A DNA stretch of 64,000 nt from Lampris incognitus (GCF_029633865.1 NC_079223.1:6814683-6878682), one strand, 5' to 3'. Shown: positions 46,400 through 58,508, numbered from the stretch's first letter. Translations and numbers: made by a program. Notes: generated by a model not told the origin, from the sequence alone.

Positions 46400-47180
46400 G
46401 TATGGGCTAAGTTCCTTTTTTCCCCCCTTTTTACCTCCATTGTTCCTCCTCCCACTCCCATTGTGCTGAAAAATGTGTCTGCCTCTAACTCGTGCAGCTG
46501 GGCTACGCGGGCTTGACGCTTCAGATATGGGCTGCCATTTCACTAACTTTGAATGACCTATTTGATTTTCATTCACTCACAAACTTTTTTTTTTCTTTTC
46601 TGGTTTGACCCCTTTCTCAAGCTCACTTTTGCTTTCCACTCTGAAGGACAGCTACGTCACAAATCTCCATCAATGTTTTATATTTCCTCATCAAATATTA
46701 ATGTGAGATATTGTTTCGTGATATTGTGGTTCAACCAAATTACTATTTACGAGACATCACCGGGATATAATGCATGACTGTCAGTTGCATCTTACCCGGC
46801 TGTAGAGCTGATGGTGCTCTGTCCTTGCCAGTGGAATGTATATTTCTGAGTGGCATCACTGAGTCCCACCACACTAAGTCAGCATTTGCCTCATCTTCAT
46901 GGCATTACAGTGGATAAGTATCCCAGCATGCAGCGGGGAAGGAATGCAATTGGGGAAAAAAATGGATTTTTGTGGTCACTTTTCCACCGTAATCGATTTT
47001 GCAGTCACAAACATTTCCTCTTGTTAGATGCACATATATGTAGCCAGCAAGCCCCCCCCCCTCCGGTTCTGTGTCTTTCTCCGACTTGTCCATGACACTT
47101 AACGGTGTCTCCTTTCCTTTTGTTCTCCCTTATTGTCTGGAATCGGCTTTCATCACGGAACATTACATCAAATCTCATAG
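46400..47180 (+). other. nrxn1: nrxn1 intron between SS1 microexons 2 and 3
   Basis: 781 bp free of recognised transposons. Contains a C-run at 47052-47060. Confidence 0.75.
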
Positions 47181-47192
47181 GTAAAAGTAAAG
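47181..47192 (+). CDS. nrxn1: nrxn1 SS1 microexon 3 (12 nt)
   Basis: A 12-nt exon, AATCTCATAG|GTAAAAGTAAAG|GTACCA, which reads G-K-S-K plus one base of a Gly codon when spliced in phase 1. Neurexin-1 of other vertebrates continues GKSK and then GKEEY, which starts the constitutive LNS2 exon (recalled). The acceptor tract is weaker than those of the two preceding microexons and lacks nearby TGC motifs, so it may be regulated differently. Its small size alone would make it invisible to gene finders; it is credible because of exact residue match, phase and order. Confidence 0.8.
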
Positions 47193-48690
47193 GTACCATT
47201 TCTTTAATTCTGGTCATACAACTGTTCTTGCATTGTTCGTGGCGTCATATACTCATGTCTGTACAAAGTCATTGGCATTTTTAGTTTCTTTTTCTGCTGT
47301 TTAATGTGTGTGAAAAGTGTTGAAAGGTAGGTGTGGCCTTTGCTTTGCACTCACACTTTTGTGTGATGTCAGTGGTTTCTTTTCTGCTTGATGCATGAGA
47401 CTCACAAATGAGATTGACATGGGGGATGAAACACAGCAGTTGCTATTCTTGTACCGGCCCGACACCACCCAGCGGTAACTACGCCCATATTGTAAAAATA
47501 ACAGTTATCGGGGCTGTGGGCGGGGCTCGATCATAGTGTTGTGGGCCCTACCATCCTGGCTGTGACCCTCACCTCTCCTCCCGCTGGGGTAAGTGGACTT
47601 CTGATCTTTGCCATTTGACTCTCCTCCTCAGGGCAGAGAGGGGAAGCTTGGCTTGTAAGGTCCCTACTGAGCATTCAAGGTAAATTTCCATAATTCTTTC
47701 ACGTTACCAAGTCAAAATTGTTCACCAGAAGTTCACCATTCGTTTTTATGTGGAAGTCTGCAAAACGTGTTACAAGCTGGAGGCTCCTCTGCAGTCTTGT
47801 ATTTGGAAACCAAAACGTTAACCTGACCCTTCTTCTAGTCTTCCTGTAGTGACACGAGTCTACATGTCTCTAAGTGACAATCTTTAAATTCATGGTTTTG
47901 ACACTTACATTTTGACAACCACATTGCAGAGGTTGTAGTCTGAATTGAAATATTAGATAGTCCACATGATTGCACATTCTGTTGTTGCTCCTGTGATATT
48001 TACATATGTTAGCCCGAGATTTCTGTTTCTTTTCTCAGAGTTTATTACAGCATTATTATTTCATGGTATATGTTCAGTGTCACTTTTTGTCACATATTTC
48101 TCAAGCAACACCTGAACAGGTAAGGCTTCAGTATGCACAGCAGTGGATGTAATGACATATTCACCGTAGGGGTAGTTCACTTTCTGCTGTTTGGGCAGCC
48201 ATTTTACTTCCAGAAATGTCACATGTACCAAGGCTATAGAGGTGCAAGCTGCAGTGGCACACATATTTACTATCATAACTTAAAATGCACACACAGTTGA
48301 ATGTATTTTTTGGGGGGGCGGGGCGGGGCTTATTCGCCAATTTTCCTGAAGGTAAGTGTTATTTACTTGATCCCTCTGGTTGCCGATGGTTGTGCCCGTG
48401 GCTATATTTTATTATACATATTGTAGGTATCTAGTTCTGCCTGTATAAACACCTGGGATGAAATGTTTTGTGAAGATGATCAATTTCCACCTTAAACTTC
48501 AACACTGGAGCTCACACACCAGATGGAATAGGCTCGAGTAAGGGTGCCGTGTGTCATTCGATGGTCTACTAGTCAGAAATTAAAGTGGCAATCTTGGAAG
48601 ATTTCCACCATCTTGTAGATCACTGTCCTTCGCTTGTCGCTTCTTTGATACTTCTCTCTGGTTGGTCCACTAGAGAGGAAGTTATGCCTA

Positions 48691-49037
48691 AGGGCCCAGA
48701 CACACCAAACCGGCCAGTGGCGACGAAGTCCAACTGTTGCATTGCCTCATGTCGCCTGCCCGTCTGGGTAGGCGAGTAGCACTGGAACACGCCACAAAGA
48801 CTACAGCCGACGACTGTGATTCGTTAGCTTAGCACTGATTCACTAAGCTGAACAGCCAACCAGATCGATCTCTCTCACCAATGGGGTCCGCCGATTCAAC
48901 ATGCTGAATTGGCCGAAAAGCTGCTGACGGGGGTCCGACTAGTGCCGGCGGTGCGGGACACACTGCAAAAACTAGGGTCACAGATGCTCACCGATGGCCT
49001 GAAATTGGCCGACCATCGGCCTGGTGTGTCAGGTTCT
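48691..49037. mobile_element. TA-flanked MITE, copy 2
   Basis: 347 bp, left end AGGGCCCAGACACACCAAAC, right end GGTGTGTCAGGTTCT, with TA at 48689-48690 and 49038-49039. Interior matches the reverse complement of copy 1, with AAACTAGGGTCACAGATGC. Confidence 0.8.
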
Positions 49038-49884
49038 TAGCCTCTCTGGCGGGCCAGTCGCTGCTCGCTAGTTAAGCAAATGTCCATTACTATCTTGGGA
49101 AAAATTATCTTTGAGAGAGGCAGAGAGAGGAAGTTCTGCCCATCCTCCCTGGTGGACCAACCACCGCTGACTGAAGAAAAATATGTCAGGTCCTGTCACC
49201 ATCCATATGCACCGCTTGAGGTTTTTTCGTGGAACGTGTCACACCTACACTGTATTTTTAAAAAGCAAACGCTTTCAGAACCAAAGGCTTTCATGAATTC
49301 AGAATGATCCAGATCAGTACTGTTTCCCCATAGTCGATGGTCGATGTAGTAAGGAAACAAACATTAGTTTAAATTAAGAAGTCGATTATCACTTTAACGA
49401 TTAATATATCGATGGGCGATTATTTTGTTGATGCTGACTATAACCTCTAATTTGCTACTTTAACAACCTTAGCTGATGTTTTATCTCATTCTGATATTGA
49501 TCAAATTATCACAAAATAACACTTTCAGAGACAGTTACCATAATGTACATTTCTTTTGAAGGAAAAAAACAGTATTTTGTGGCAGAACAATAAAACAACT
49601 TCTGTAACTTCATATGATCCAATCACATTCGAAGTCCACCCAGCAAATGCACACAGTACCAGTAGCTGGAGACGTGGATTCTTATTGTCCCATCAAAAAA
49701 GTGCATTAACGCAGTGCTTTTATCCATCTTGACAAGTTTCCGGAAGTATCAGATGGCTCCCAGGTGTAAATGCGTGCAGCTCCTAGATCAGAGGGTAAGT
49801 TGGGAGATGTTTAAATGTCGCACATGTAATCGACACTAATACCATGATGGTATCGGCACTAAATTTACAGTTGGAAGTACGGTG
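49038..49884. other. Unique intronic sequence
   Basis: AT-rich in its second half. No element recognised. Confidence 0.5.
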
Positions 49885-50372
49885 GCCCTGAAGCGCAAAT
49901 CACAACAGCAAATCAAAAAACACAACAGCCGAAAGGAAATCACAACGACAAATGGGGGATCCCAATGGAAAATCCCAAAACACAATGGGAGCAGCATGGC
50001 TTGGGAGGTAGAGCAGGTTGTCTAGTAATCAGAAGGTCGCTGGTTCGATCCTCGGCTCCTCCAGAGAGCGTGTCGAAGTGTCCTTGAGCACGACACTGAA
50101 GCCCCTAAGTGCTCATGATGAGCAGGTTGGTGTCTTGCATGGCAGTCCCCTCCATCAGTGTGTGAGTGGGTGGATGTGAGACACACACTGTAAAGCACTC
50201 TGAGTGGTCGCTAGACTAGAAACGCTCTGCATAAATGCAGTCCATTTACCTTTGACTGTGTAACGGCAAATTGGAAATCACGGTGGCAAATAACAAAATA
50301 CAGCAAATCAGAAATTGCAATGGCAAACAGAAACCACAACGACAAATCAGAAAACACACCGACATTAACTCC
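49885..50372. repeat. Degenerate AAATCACAAC-type tandem repeat, split by SINE D
   Basis: Units such as GCAAATCACAACAGCAAATC and AAAACACAACAGCC repeat at 49896-49985 and again at 50263-50372, interrupted by the SINE at 49990-50252. The left end GGCCCTGAAGCGCAAATC could be a terminal repeat of a DNA transposon; no right partner was found. Confidence 0.6.
49990..50252 (+). mobile_element. SINE family D, copy 2
   Basis: A-box region GCTTGGGAGGTAGAGCAGG, B box CTGGTTCGATCC, body GTGTCCTTGAGCACGACACT and 3' end GCATAAATGCAGTCCATTTA. Confidence 0.85.
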
Positions 50373-50427
50373 TGCTGGAAACTCCTATCGACAAGGATCG
50401 TCGCTGATTGGATGCACTGTCCGTGTG

Positions 50428-50869
50428 TTTTTTTTGGGGGGGGGGGTTTCTCCCCAATTTTATCCAGCCAATTAGCCCAGTCTTCCGAACCGTCCCGGTT
50501 GTTGCTCCACCCCCTCTGCTGATCCGGGGAGGGCTGCACACTACCACATGCCTCCTCCCATACATGTGGAGTCACCAGCCGCTTCTCTTCACCTAACAGT
50601 GAGGAGTTTCACCAGGGGGACATAGCACGTGGGAGGATCACGCTATTCCCTCCGGTTCCCCCTCCCCCCCGAACAGGCGCCCCGACCGACCAGAGGAGGC
50701 GCTAGTGCAGCGACCAGGACACACACCCACATCCGGCTTCCCACCCGCAGACACGGCCAGTTGTGTCTGTAGGCACATCTGACCAAGTCGCAGGTAACGC
50801 GGGGATTTGAAGCAGCGATCCCCAGGTGGGTAGGCAGTGGAATAGACCGCTACTCCACCCAGACACCCA
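50428..50869 (-). mobile_element. SINE family A, copy 18
   Basis: Full-length minus-strand copy, from the T/G-rich tail complement (TTTTTTTTGGGGG) to head complement CACCCAGACACCC. Confidence 0.92.
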
Positions 50870-51909
50870 TTGTGAGAATATTTCAGTAGTTTTGATGTTA
50901 CCCCATGGTGTTCCTCTGGTTTAGTGTGTCCCAATTATTTTCTGTTTATTCATCCTGTGTTGCGAGGTGAGTGTGTATTTAGGGTGCGTTTGGCTGCTGA
51001 CTGCTGTTCGGTTTCAGAGAGCAGGGCACAGGATAAGTCATAATACCACTGGCACACAAATAATGAGGGTATTTAATTGCTGTCATCACAACGAACTGCC
51101 ATGTGCAGCTTGAAAGAGCCGCGGGCCGTACCGGCGGACTTGCAGGTATGAGTGCCGCTGCTGAATTACTACACGCTGTGGTACGATTACTTTCATATTG
51201 TTAGAAGACGGAAGCCCCTTTTCACTGTGCCGTCCGTGTTGTCTGGCTCGTCAGTAAACGCACCGGTCAAGTGGGTGAGAAAATAACTTTTTAATTTGGC
51301 GTCAACGTGAGGTGCATTATTACACGGGCGTCTGCTACTCATGAATTCATAAAGTCAGTATGCAGATAGGCGGAGGCTCATGAACTGGATGCAGCTTACT
51401 TAAGGAGAGCGCTGGAGCAGATGTTCTTTACTTTCTTCTTTACTTTCTTTACTTTTTACAAATATTTTAGATGACAATGATGCCGCCAAGTGATGTGTGT
51501 GCCTGAAACTCACGCCTCACCTTTCGGCATCAACTAAACAGTCGGCTCATCTTCTGTTGTGTGTGTTCCCCGGGGTAAGTTTCTCTCTTCTCTCTGTAGG
51601 ACTGAAGGAGTTGAAATTGGATGTTAAACGGGCAAACATGGAACGATTCAACCGCCGTTTATGACTAATTGTGGAATTTAATGGTCTTTGAATATTGAGC
51701 TTGTTTACATTCAGACAAATTCACTGCTGTGTGTATTTGCGATAGAAGCGTGTTTACAAGTTATGTACCGGAAATTTTGTGAAACTTGGAAAACATGCTG
51801 CAGAATGCAGTTCTGGAAAATTTCCAGTGGGGAATCTTAGCTCTGAGTTTTATCCGTGAGGCCCTCGTCTTATTTTGTTGTACATGCTTGCAGGATGGTT
51901 TGCGTGTTC
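50870..51909. other. Unique intronic sequence
   Basis: A pyrimidine tract plus AG at 51580-51599 resembles a splice acceptor, but the following codons do not continue neurexin. Nothing else seen. Confidence 0.5.
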
Positions 51910-51920
51910 TAGGTAAGACT

Positions 51921-52120
51921 GGGGCGGCACAGTGGCGCAGTGGTTAGCGCGGTTGCCTCACAGCAAGAAGGTCCTGGGTTCGAGCCCCGGGGTAGTCCAA
52001 CCTTGGGGGTCGTCCCGGGTCGTCCTCTGTGTGGAGTTTGCATGTTCCTCCGGGTGCTCCAGTTTCCTCCCACAGTCCAAAGACATGTAGGTCAGGTGAA
52101 TCGGCCGTACTAAATTGTCC

Positions 52121-52158
<38 letters not shown>

Positions 52159-52326
52159 GCGTGTGCGTGTGCGTGTGTGCGTGCCCTGTGATGGACTGGC
52201 GGCCTGTCCAGTGTGTCTCCCCACCTGCTGCCCAATGACTGCTGGGATAGGCTCCAGCATCCTAGCGACCCTGAGAGCAGGAAAAGCAGTTTGGATAATG
52301 GATGGATGAATGGATGGATGGATGGA
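51921..52326 (+). mobile_element. SINE family B, copy 3 with target duplication
   Basis: Head GGCGGCACAGTGGCGCAGTGG-type, B box GGGTTCGAGCCCCGG, an expanded GT/GC run at 52125-52182, and a (GGAT)n tail. Perfect 11-bp duplication TAGGTAAGACT at 51910-51920 and 52327-52337. Confidence 0.93.
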
Positions 52327-52359
52327 TAGGTAAGACTGAGTTAAACTATTCCAATAAAT

Positions 52360-52797
52360 GGTGTCTGGGTGGTGTGGCGGTCTATTCCGTTGCCTACCAA
52401 CACAGGGATCACCGGTTCGAATCCTCGTGTTACCTCTGGCTTGGTCAGGTGTCCGTACAGATACAATTGGCCATGTCTGCAGCAGATGAGAAGCCAGATA
52501 TGGGTATGAAACCTGCTCGCGGCACTAGCACCTCCTCTGGTTGGTCGGGGCGCCTGTTCAAGGGGGAGGGGGAACTGGGGGGAATAGCGTGATCCTCCCA
52601 TGTGCTACGTCCCCCTGGTGAAACTCCTCACTGTCAGGTGAAAAGAAGCAGCTGGTGACTCCACATGTTTCTGAGGAGGCATGTGGTAGTCTGCAGCCCT
52701 CCCTGGATCAGCAGAGGGGGTGGAGCAGAGATCGGTATGGCTCAGAAGAGTGAGGTAATTGGCTGGGTGCAATTCGGGAGAAAAAGGGGGGGAAATA
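52360..52797 (+). mobile_element. SINE family A, copy 19
   Basis: Full-length plus copy, head GGTGTCTGGGTGGTGTGG, lying 23 bp after the family B target duplication. Confidence 0.92.
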
Positions 52798-53842
52798 ATA
52801 ATAATTTAAAAAAAACAGTCCAGTAAAGAGTAATGGTCATGAAAGTGCCCCAAAGCCAAAACTGAGAACAAAAGCCTTGTATTAGAGCCATGCTTTAAGA
52901 GATTTAAACCATATTACTGGCCATGCCTGTGTTACGCTTAACCTCGGAAATGTTGACTTAGGTCGGGAGACATTGGTGTGAATGTGCTCGCATTTTTTTT
53001 TCACAAGCTACCTTAAAGGCGGATTATTCCAGATGGGATTTGTAAAGAGCTCTGTCAATATTACTATTGGAAAATGTGGTATCGCAGTGTTTTGAGGCCA
53101 GCGTAATACAGACTGATAAAAGCACTGTGGTACCGCACTTGATGTATGTGAGATTTAACTACCAACTGTTAAATTTATGATATAATCAGTAGGATGCTTC
53201 ACTGAGCAAAGTTATGCAAAGAAATGCTAACTGCATTGATTAACCGCCTGGACGCATTAGCTCATAAATACTTCAGAAGGAGGACTGGAACATTAACAGG
53301 GTTTTTTATGAGCTGTGTTGGGATTTATGCAGTGCGTACGGATTAAATTTGCCATCATCAAGCATATCTTAGTTTTTCTTTAAATATGCAAAAAATGCAA
53401 TAAAAAAAATGTAAGCTATTTTTGGCTTCCAATTAAATGTGGAATGTTTTACGCCTAATGTCAATGGAACGTTTGCCTTGTTTAAAACTTCAGAATTCTT
53501 TAACAGAGATGCATCATCGTGTAGCGTGGTATGTGTAATCCAGAGATGCTTTTATATCGGAAGCAAGTAAAAACATCAAGATATATGGTGAAATAAGGTT
53601 TCATTAATTATGTGGCATGGCATGCCAGCATCCAACGTGTCAAAGACTTACAATACCTGCATTTTTGTTTTCTTTTCTTTTGGCAGGTAACAAGATACCA
53701 GGTGGTGTCGATGAATCGGCAGTAGATTTTTCCTTTGTAGTGTCTGGAAACCTGAAAGACTGTCAATCAGGATTACTCTCAGCATTACTACCTCTTAGTA
53801 GTATAATGGCTATGTGCAGAACTGTAGCAGCTACAGAGGTAT
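52798..53842. other. Unique intronic sequence
   Basis: AT-rich. Contains a strong acceptor-like site (TTTCTTTTGGCAG at 53674-53686) followed by 15 nt in phase 1, but its peptide is not a known SS1 sequence. Confidence 0.45.
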
Positions 53843-55116
53843 AAAGTTGATCAGCCACAGCATGAAGATATGGGAAAGAGTAACAGAAGCTAGGTTAAGA
53901 GGAGAGGTGACGATCAGCAAGCAGCAGTATGGTTTCATGCCATGAAAGAGCACCACAGATGTGATGTTTGCTTTGAGAATGTTGATGGAGAAGTATAGAG
54001 AAGGTCTGAAGGAGTTACATTGTGTCTTTGTGGATTTAGAGAAAGCATAGGACAGGGTGCTGAGAGAGGAGGTGTGGTGTTGTATGAGGAAGTCGGGAGT
54101 TGCAGAGAAGTATGTAAGAGTGGTGCAGGATATGTATGAGGTAGGTGTGACAGTGGTGAGGTGTGCGGTTGGAATGACAGATGGGTTCAAGGTGGAGGTG
54201 GGATTACATCAAGGATCGGCTCTGAGCCCTTTCTGGTTTGCAATGGTGATGGACAGGTTGACGGACGAGATCAGGCAGGAGTCTGTGGATGATAATGTTC
54301 GTGGATGACATTGTGATCTGTAGCAAGAGTAGGGTGCAGGTTGAGGAGAGCCCGGAGAAGTTGAGGTGTGCACTGAAGAGAAGAAGAATGAAAGTCAGTA
54401 GGAGCAAGACAGAATATATATATATGCATGAATGAGAGGGAGGACAGTGAAATGGTGAAGATGCAAGGAGTAGAGGTGACAAAGGCGTATCAGTTTAAAT
54501 ACTTGTGGTCAACTGTCCAAAGTAACGGGAAGTGCAGGAGAGAGGTGAAGAAAAGAGTGCCGACAGGGTGGAGTGGGTGGAGAAGAGTGTCAGGAGTGAT
54601 TTGTGACAGAAGGGTACCAGCAAGAGTTAAAGGGAAGGTTTACAAGACGGTTGTGAGACCAGCTATGTTATATGGTTTGGAGACAGTGGCACTGATGAAA
54701 AGACAGGAGGTGGAGCTGGAGGAGGCAGAGTTGAAGATGCTAAGATTTTCATTGTGAGTGATGAAGAAGGACAGGATTAGGAACGAGTATATTAGAGGGA
54801 CAGCTAAGGTTGGACGGTTTGGAGACAAAGCAGGAGAGGCAAGATTGAGATGGCTTGGACATGTGTGGAGGAGAGATGCTGGGTATACTGGGAGAAGGAT
54901 GCTGAATATGGAGCTGCCAGGGAAGAGGAGAAGAGGAAGGCCGAAGAGGAGGTTTATGGATGTGGTGAGGGAGGACATGCAGGTGGCTGGTGTGACAGAG
55001 GAACATGCACAAGACAGGAAGAGATGGAAACAGATGATCCACTGTGGCGACCCCTAATGGGAGCAGCTGAAAGTAGTAGTAGTCGTAGTAGTAGTAGTTA
55101 GTAGTAGTAGTAGTAG
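53843..55116 (+). pseudogene. RTE-like LINE, reverse-transcriptase 3' half
   Basis: Remnant of a non-LTR reverse transcriptase, which would copy its RNA into DNA at a nick. In order: HCVFVDLEKA, EVWCCMRKSGVAEKYVRVVQ, VGLHQGSALSPFWFAMVMD (palm domain), the catalytic box seen as FVDDIV after a frameshift near 54295, then SKTEYIYMHE, KTVVRPAMLYGLETVAL, RLRWLGHVWRRDAGY and RGRPKRRFMDVVREDMQVAG. It carries in-frame stops (for example in LEKA-stop-DR near 54048) and several frameshifts, so it is inactive. It ends GGCGACCCCTAATGGGAGCA and an (AGT)n tail. RTE-type assignment is by resemblance. Confidence 0.85.
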
Positions 55117-56083
55117 AGATTACTACCTCTTAGTATTAACCTCAATTACTAAGCATACTATCTGTGATATGAATCTTTTTCTATACAGATCAGTTTATTC
55201 CCATTATCTCTATGAAAGTATCAGTGTGAAAGGTGGTGGATGATTCTTATAAATAGGGTGTGGTCAAGGTAAAAGAAATACCGGCATCAACACTTTCCTC
55301 AGCGATGTGAGGAAACGCTAGTCAGAGCTCATCACTTGACATCTTTATTTTTTTTTTAACAATGGTAGTAAGAAATGCTATTGTACAAGGTGTTTTAGAA
55401 GCTCTAACGCAAACCTAAATTGGATAATTGAGATTTTTTTGTCTTCTTGCAGTGTGTCTTTGGCTATCAGTAAAGGGAGTAAAGAAAGGAAAACGCCGCA
55501 TGTTATCACCGCTACACTGAAATTGAGCTCATTGGAAATGCATTTGGGCTGCAACACAAATGACACGGCCAGTAAGTTTATACGAACATGTCAACTGATG
55601 TTTTCATGTACATAATATTCTGTACTGTGCAGGAAGTGCAAGGATGTACACAGCATCGGTAGCACACATTAATTACTGTGTTGTCTGAAATGTTGTGCAA
55701 GCCTCTGTCAACAGAATCCTTCTCCGGTTTGGGATGTTTCGACACAGGTCTGTTGGTTTGAAAACTTTTAAAATGAACGGATGAATCTGTGTCTGTGTAT
55801 GTACTGAGCTTATATTTCTTTCTGCACCAAAATTCGTAATTCCCCGATGCTCTTCATGGCTGATGCCCAGAAGTGTCAGTGTCGTTCCAGCTTTTCCACG
55901 TTTAAAAAGGCTTTCAAAACAGACAGACGATGCAGCAAAAAGCAAACTGCCCAATGTAACTTTAATGTCTCACGTTTGGTTTCTAGATGTCAGAAATAGA
56001 GAAGTCATTAGTGATGTGTTTTAGCAGTAACTCTAAAATCAAAGTGCAGATTTAGAATTTGAATTGAGGATTAACCTGAAACC
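55117..56083. other. Unique intronic sequence
   Basis: No element or exon recognised. A T-run lies at 55345-55357. Confidence 0.5.
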
Positions 56084-56208
56084 TGTGGTGGCCTGGCGGC
56101 CAGTCCAGGGTGTCTCCCCACCTGGAGCCTGATGACTGCTGGGATAGACTCCAGCATCCCCACAACCCTGAGTAAGGCTAAGCGGTTTGGATAATGGATG
56201 GATGGACG
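56084..56208 (+). mobile_element. SINE family B / L2-type 3' fragment
   Basis: GTGGCCTGGCGGCCAGTCC to GCGGTTTGGATAATGGATGG: only the 3' third of family B, so 5'-truncated. Confidence 0.85.
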
Positions 56209-56229
56209 GATTAACCTGAAAATCATTTC

Positions 56230-56694
56230 ATTTCATTTCATTTCATTTATTTATTTATGGGACCCCCCCCCTTTTTTTCTGCCCAATTGTATCCAGCCAA
56301 TTACCCCACTCTTCCAAGCCATCGCAGTCACTGCTCCACCCCCTCTGCCGATCCAGGGAGGGCTGCAGACTACCACATGCCTCCTCTGATACATGTGGAG
56401 TCACCAGCCGCTTCTTTTCACCTGACAGTGAGGAGTTCCACCAGGGGGACGTAGCGCATGGGAGGATCACGCTATTCCCCCCAGTTCCCCCTACCCCCCG
56501 AACAGGCACCCTGACCGACCAGAGGAGGCGCTAGTGCAGTGACCACGACACATGCCCACATCCGGCTTCCCACCCACAGACACGGCCAAATGTGCCTGTA
56601 GGGACGCCCGACCAAGCTGGAGGTAACACGGGATTCGAACTGATGATCCCTATGTTGGTAGGCAACGGAATAGACCACCGCATCACCCAGACGC
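56230..56694 (-). mobile_element. SINE family A, copy 20 with target duplication
   Basis: Minus-strand copy flanked by CCTGAAAATCATTTC at 56215-56229 and 56695-56709, a perfect 15-bp duplication. An ATTTC-rich run at 56226-56258 lies next to the tail. Confidence 0.93.
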
Positions 56695-56709
56695 CCTGAA
56701 AATCATTTC

Positions 56710-57287
56710 TAAGTATGTTTCTGTTTTATTAAACATCCATCGGCATCTCGTTTGTCAATAAGTGGAGCAATGTCAGCCTGAGAACAAGCCAGTCTCACGG
56801 ACAAAACGTTCATATGAAACAAGTTCCCAAAAGACGTTGATTGATTGCTAATGTTCTGTCACATGCATACAGTCTAAGTCTTCACGCAGGGCCAGAGGGG
56901 ACCACACTGCTTTGTGATAAAGATAAACATATGTACTTATATATGTCAGGCCTTGCAAGACTACATGTCTCAAATCATGGTTTCAGACCTGCATAAGATG
57001 CATTTCAGTGTATCCATGAAAGAGGACATTATTCCGAATATACGCTCTGATCTTCCACTGAAGTAAGTTTAGGTATGCAGTTAGAAATAGTTACTTTTGG
57101 CTGTTAAGTTAGAGATGGTTACCTGAGGGATGGTTAAATTGATGAGGTTATATATGGTTATGTGGAAGTGGTTACGTTCCAGTCTAAGGTCAGATGTGGT
57201 TATGCTTAGGCAGAAGAAATGAGTACATTTAGTTGTAAGGCTAGAAATTGTTCTGTTTAGGTATTAAAGATGGTCAAGTTTAGGTAT
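56710..57287. other. Intronic sequence with degenerate GGTTA-type repeats
   Basis: 57080-57270 is built of loosely repeated GTTAGAGATGGTTAC-like words. No coding content. Confidence 0.45.
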
Positions 57288-57515
57288 ATGCTTTGGCTTC
57301 CGATGTGGGAAGATGGCGGCGCGAATTATGTTTGCGGTGGCCTCACCCAGTACCGTCCATGCAGTGTCTTTGTTCACGTCTGCATCTAAGTTTGTATTCG
57401 TTTGATGGCTGGGAGAGCTGGTGCTAGATCGGCTGGGAGAGCTTGGTCTGCTGCGTCCTGTGGGCCCAGGGACCACGGCCTTGCCCGGAGCTTTGCCCAC
57501 AGAAGAAACACGTAT
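57288..57515 (+). mobile_element. Dispersed repeat family C, copy 4 (5' part)
   Basis: TTCCGATGTGGGAAGATGGC through CACAGAAGAAACACGTATG. Same 5' end as copy 2 but truncated before the middle module. Confidence 0.75.
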
Positions 57516-57951
57516 GAGTTTCTTGTTTGTGAGACCAGGCTGTTTGAAATTCAGATCCCATTCCACTCCACTGGCAAGATACTTTCATTGCGACACAACC
57601 TAATTTCTTTTTACCATACCCTTTATTTCAGTTGAACAGTTTTTATAATTTTTTTCGAGCGAGATTATGCACAGTGTAGAGAGCTGTAGGCTTCATGCTA
57701 TTCGGGGCATAGCCTGTCATTCTTCACCAGCATTTTACTGTTTCAGACATCTACCTTACACAATGTGACGGTTTTATTGCCTTAAAAAAATTCTCCACTG
57801 CAAATTTATTAACCTGTTTCCAATCAGCATTCACAGTATTTGCAGAGTACCAGAGATGTGGGACTCTGTGATAATATGTGAGCCTGTCTTTATAGGCTGG
57901 TGATAGGTTGCAAAACTATGTGCAGTGTGCATGCACAGTGAATCCTTTGGT
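57516..57951. other. Unique intronic sequence
   Basis: AT-rich; nothing recognised. Confidence 0.5.
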
Positions 57952-58508
57952 ACTTCTACACCTTACCTAGTCCAGTGAGAACTATCTTCTACACCTTACC
58001 TAGTCTAGTGAGAACCATCTTCTACACCTTACCTAGTCTAGTGAGAACCATCTTCTACACCTTACCTAGTCTAGTGAGAACTATCTTCTACATCTTACCT
58101 AGTCTAGTGAGAACCATCTTCTACACCTTACCTAGTCTAGTGAGAACTATCTTCTACACCTTACCTAGTCTAGTGAGAACTATCTTCTACACCTTACCTA
58201 GTCTAGTGAGAACCATCTTCTACACCTTACCTAGTCTAGTGAGAACCATCTTCTACACCTTACCTAGTCTAGTGAGAACCATCTTCTACACCTTACTTAG
58301 TCTAGTGAGAACTATCTTCTACATCTTACCTAGTCTAGTGAGAACCATCTTCTACACTTTACCTAGTCTAGTGAGAACCATCTTCTACACCTTACCTAGT
58401 CTAGTGAGAACTATCTTCTACATCTTACCTAGTCTAGTGAGAACCATCTTCTACACCTGACCTAGTCTAGTGAGAACTATCTTCTACACCTTACCTAGTG
58501 AGAACTAT
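57952..58508. repeat. 33-bp minisatellite, about 16 units
   Basis: Highly uniform units containing CTACACCTTACCTAGTCTAG and TGAGAACCATCTT. Since 33 is a multiple of 3, it yields a 161-residue open frame of RTIFYTLPSLV repeats that is not a gene. Units differ mainly by C/T at two positions. Confidence 0.95.

Noticed and set aside
51580..51664. Acceptor-like site followed by an open frame (GLKELKLDVKRANMERF)
   Set aside because: Phase fits but the peptide does not resemble any neurexin segment, and no donor follows before the stop.
57975..58460. 161-residue RTIFYTLPSLV repeat protein
   Set aside because: Artefact of a 33-bp minisatellite in an intron.
57952..58508. CRISPR-like regular repeat array
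   Set aside because: Units are contiguous with no unique spacers, and the genome is a vertebrate's.
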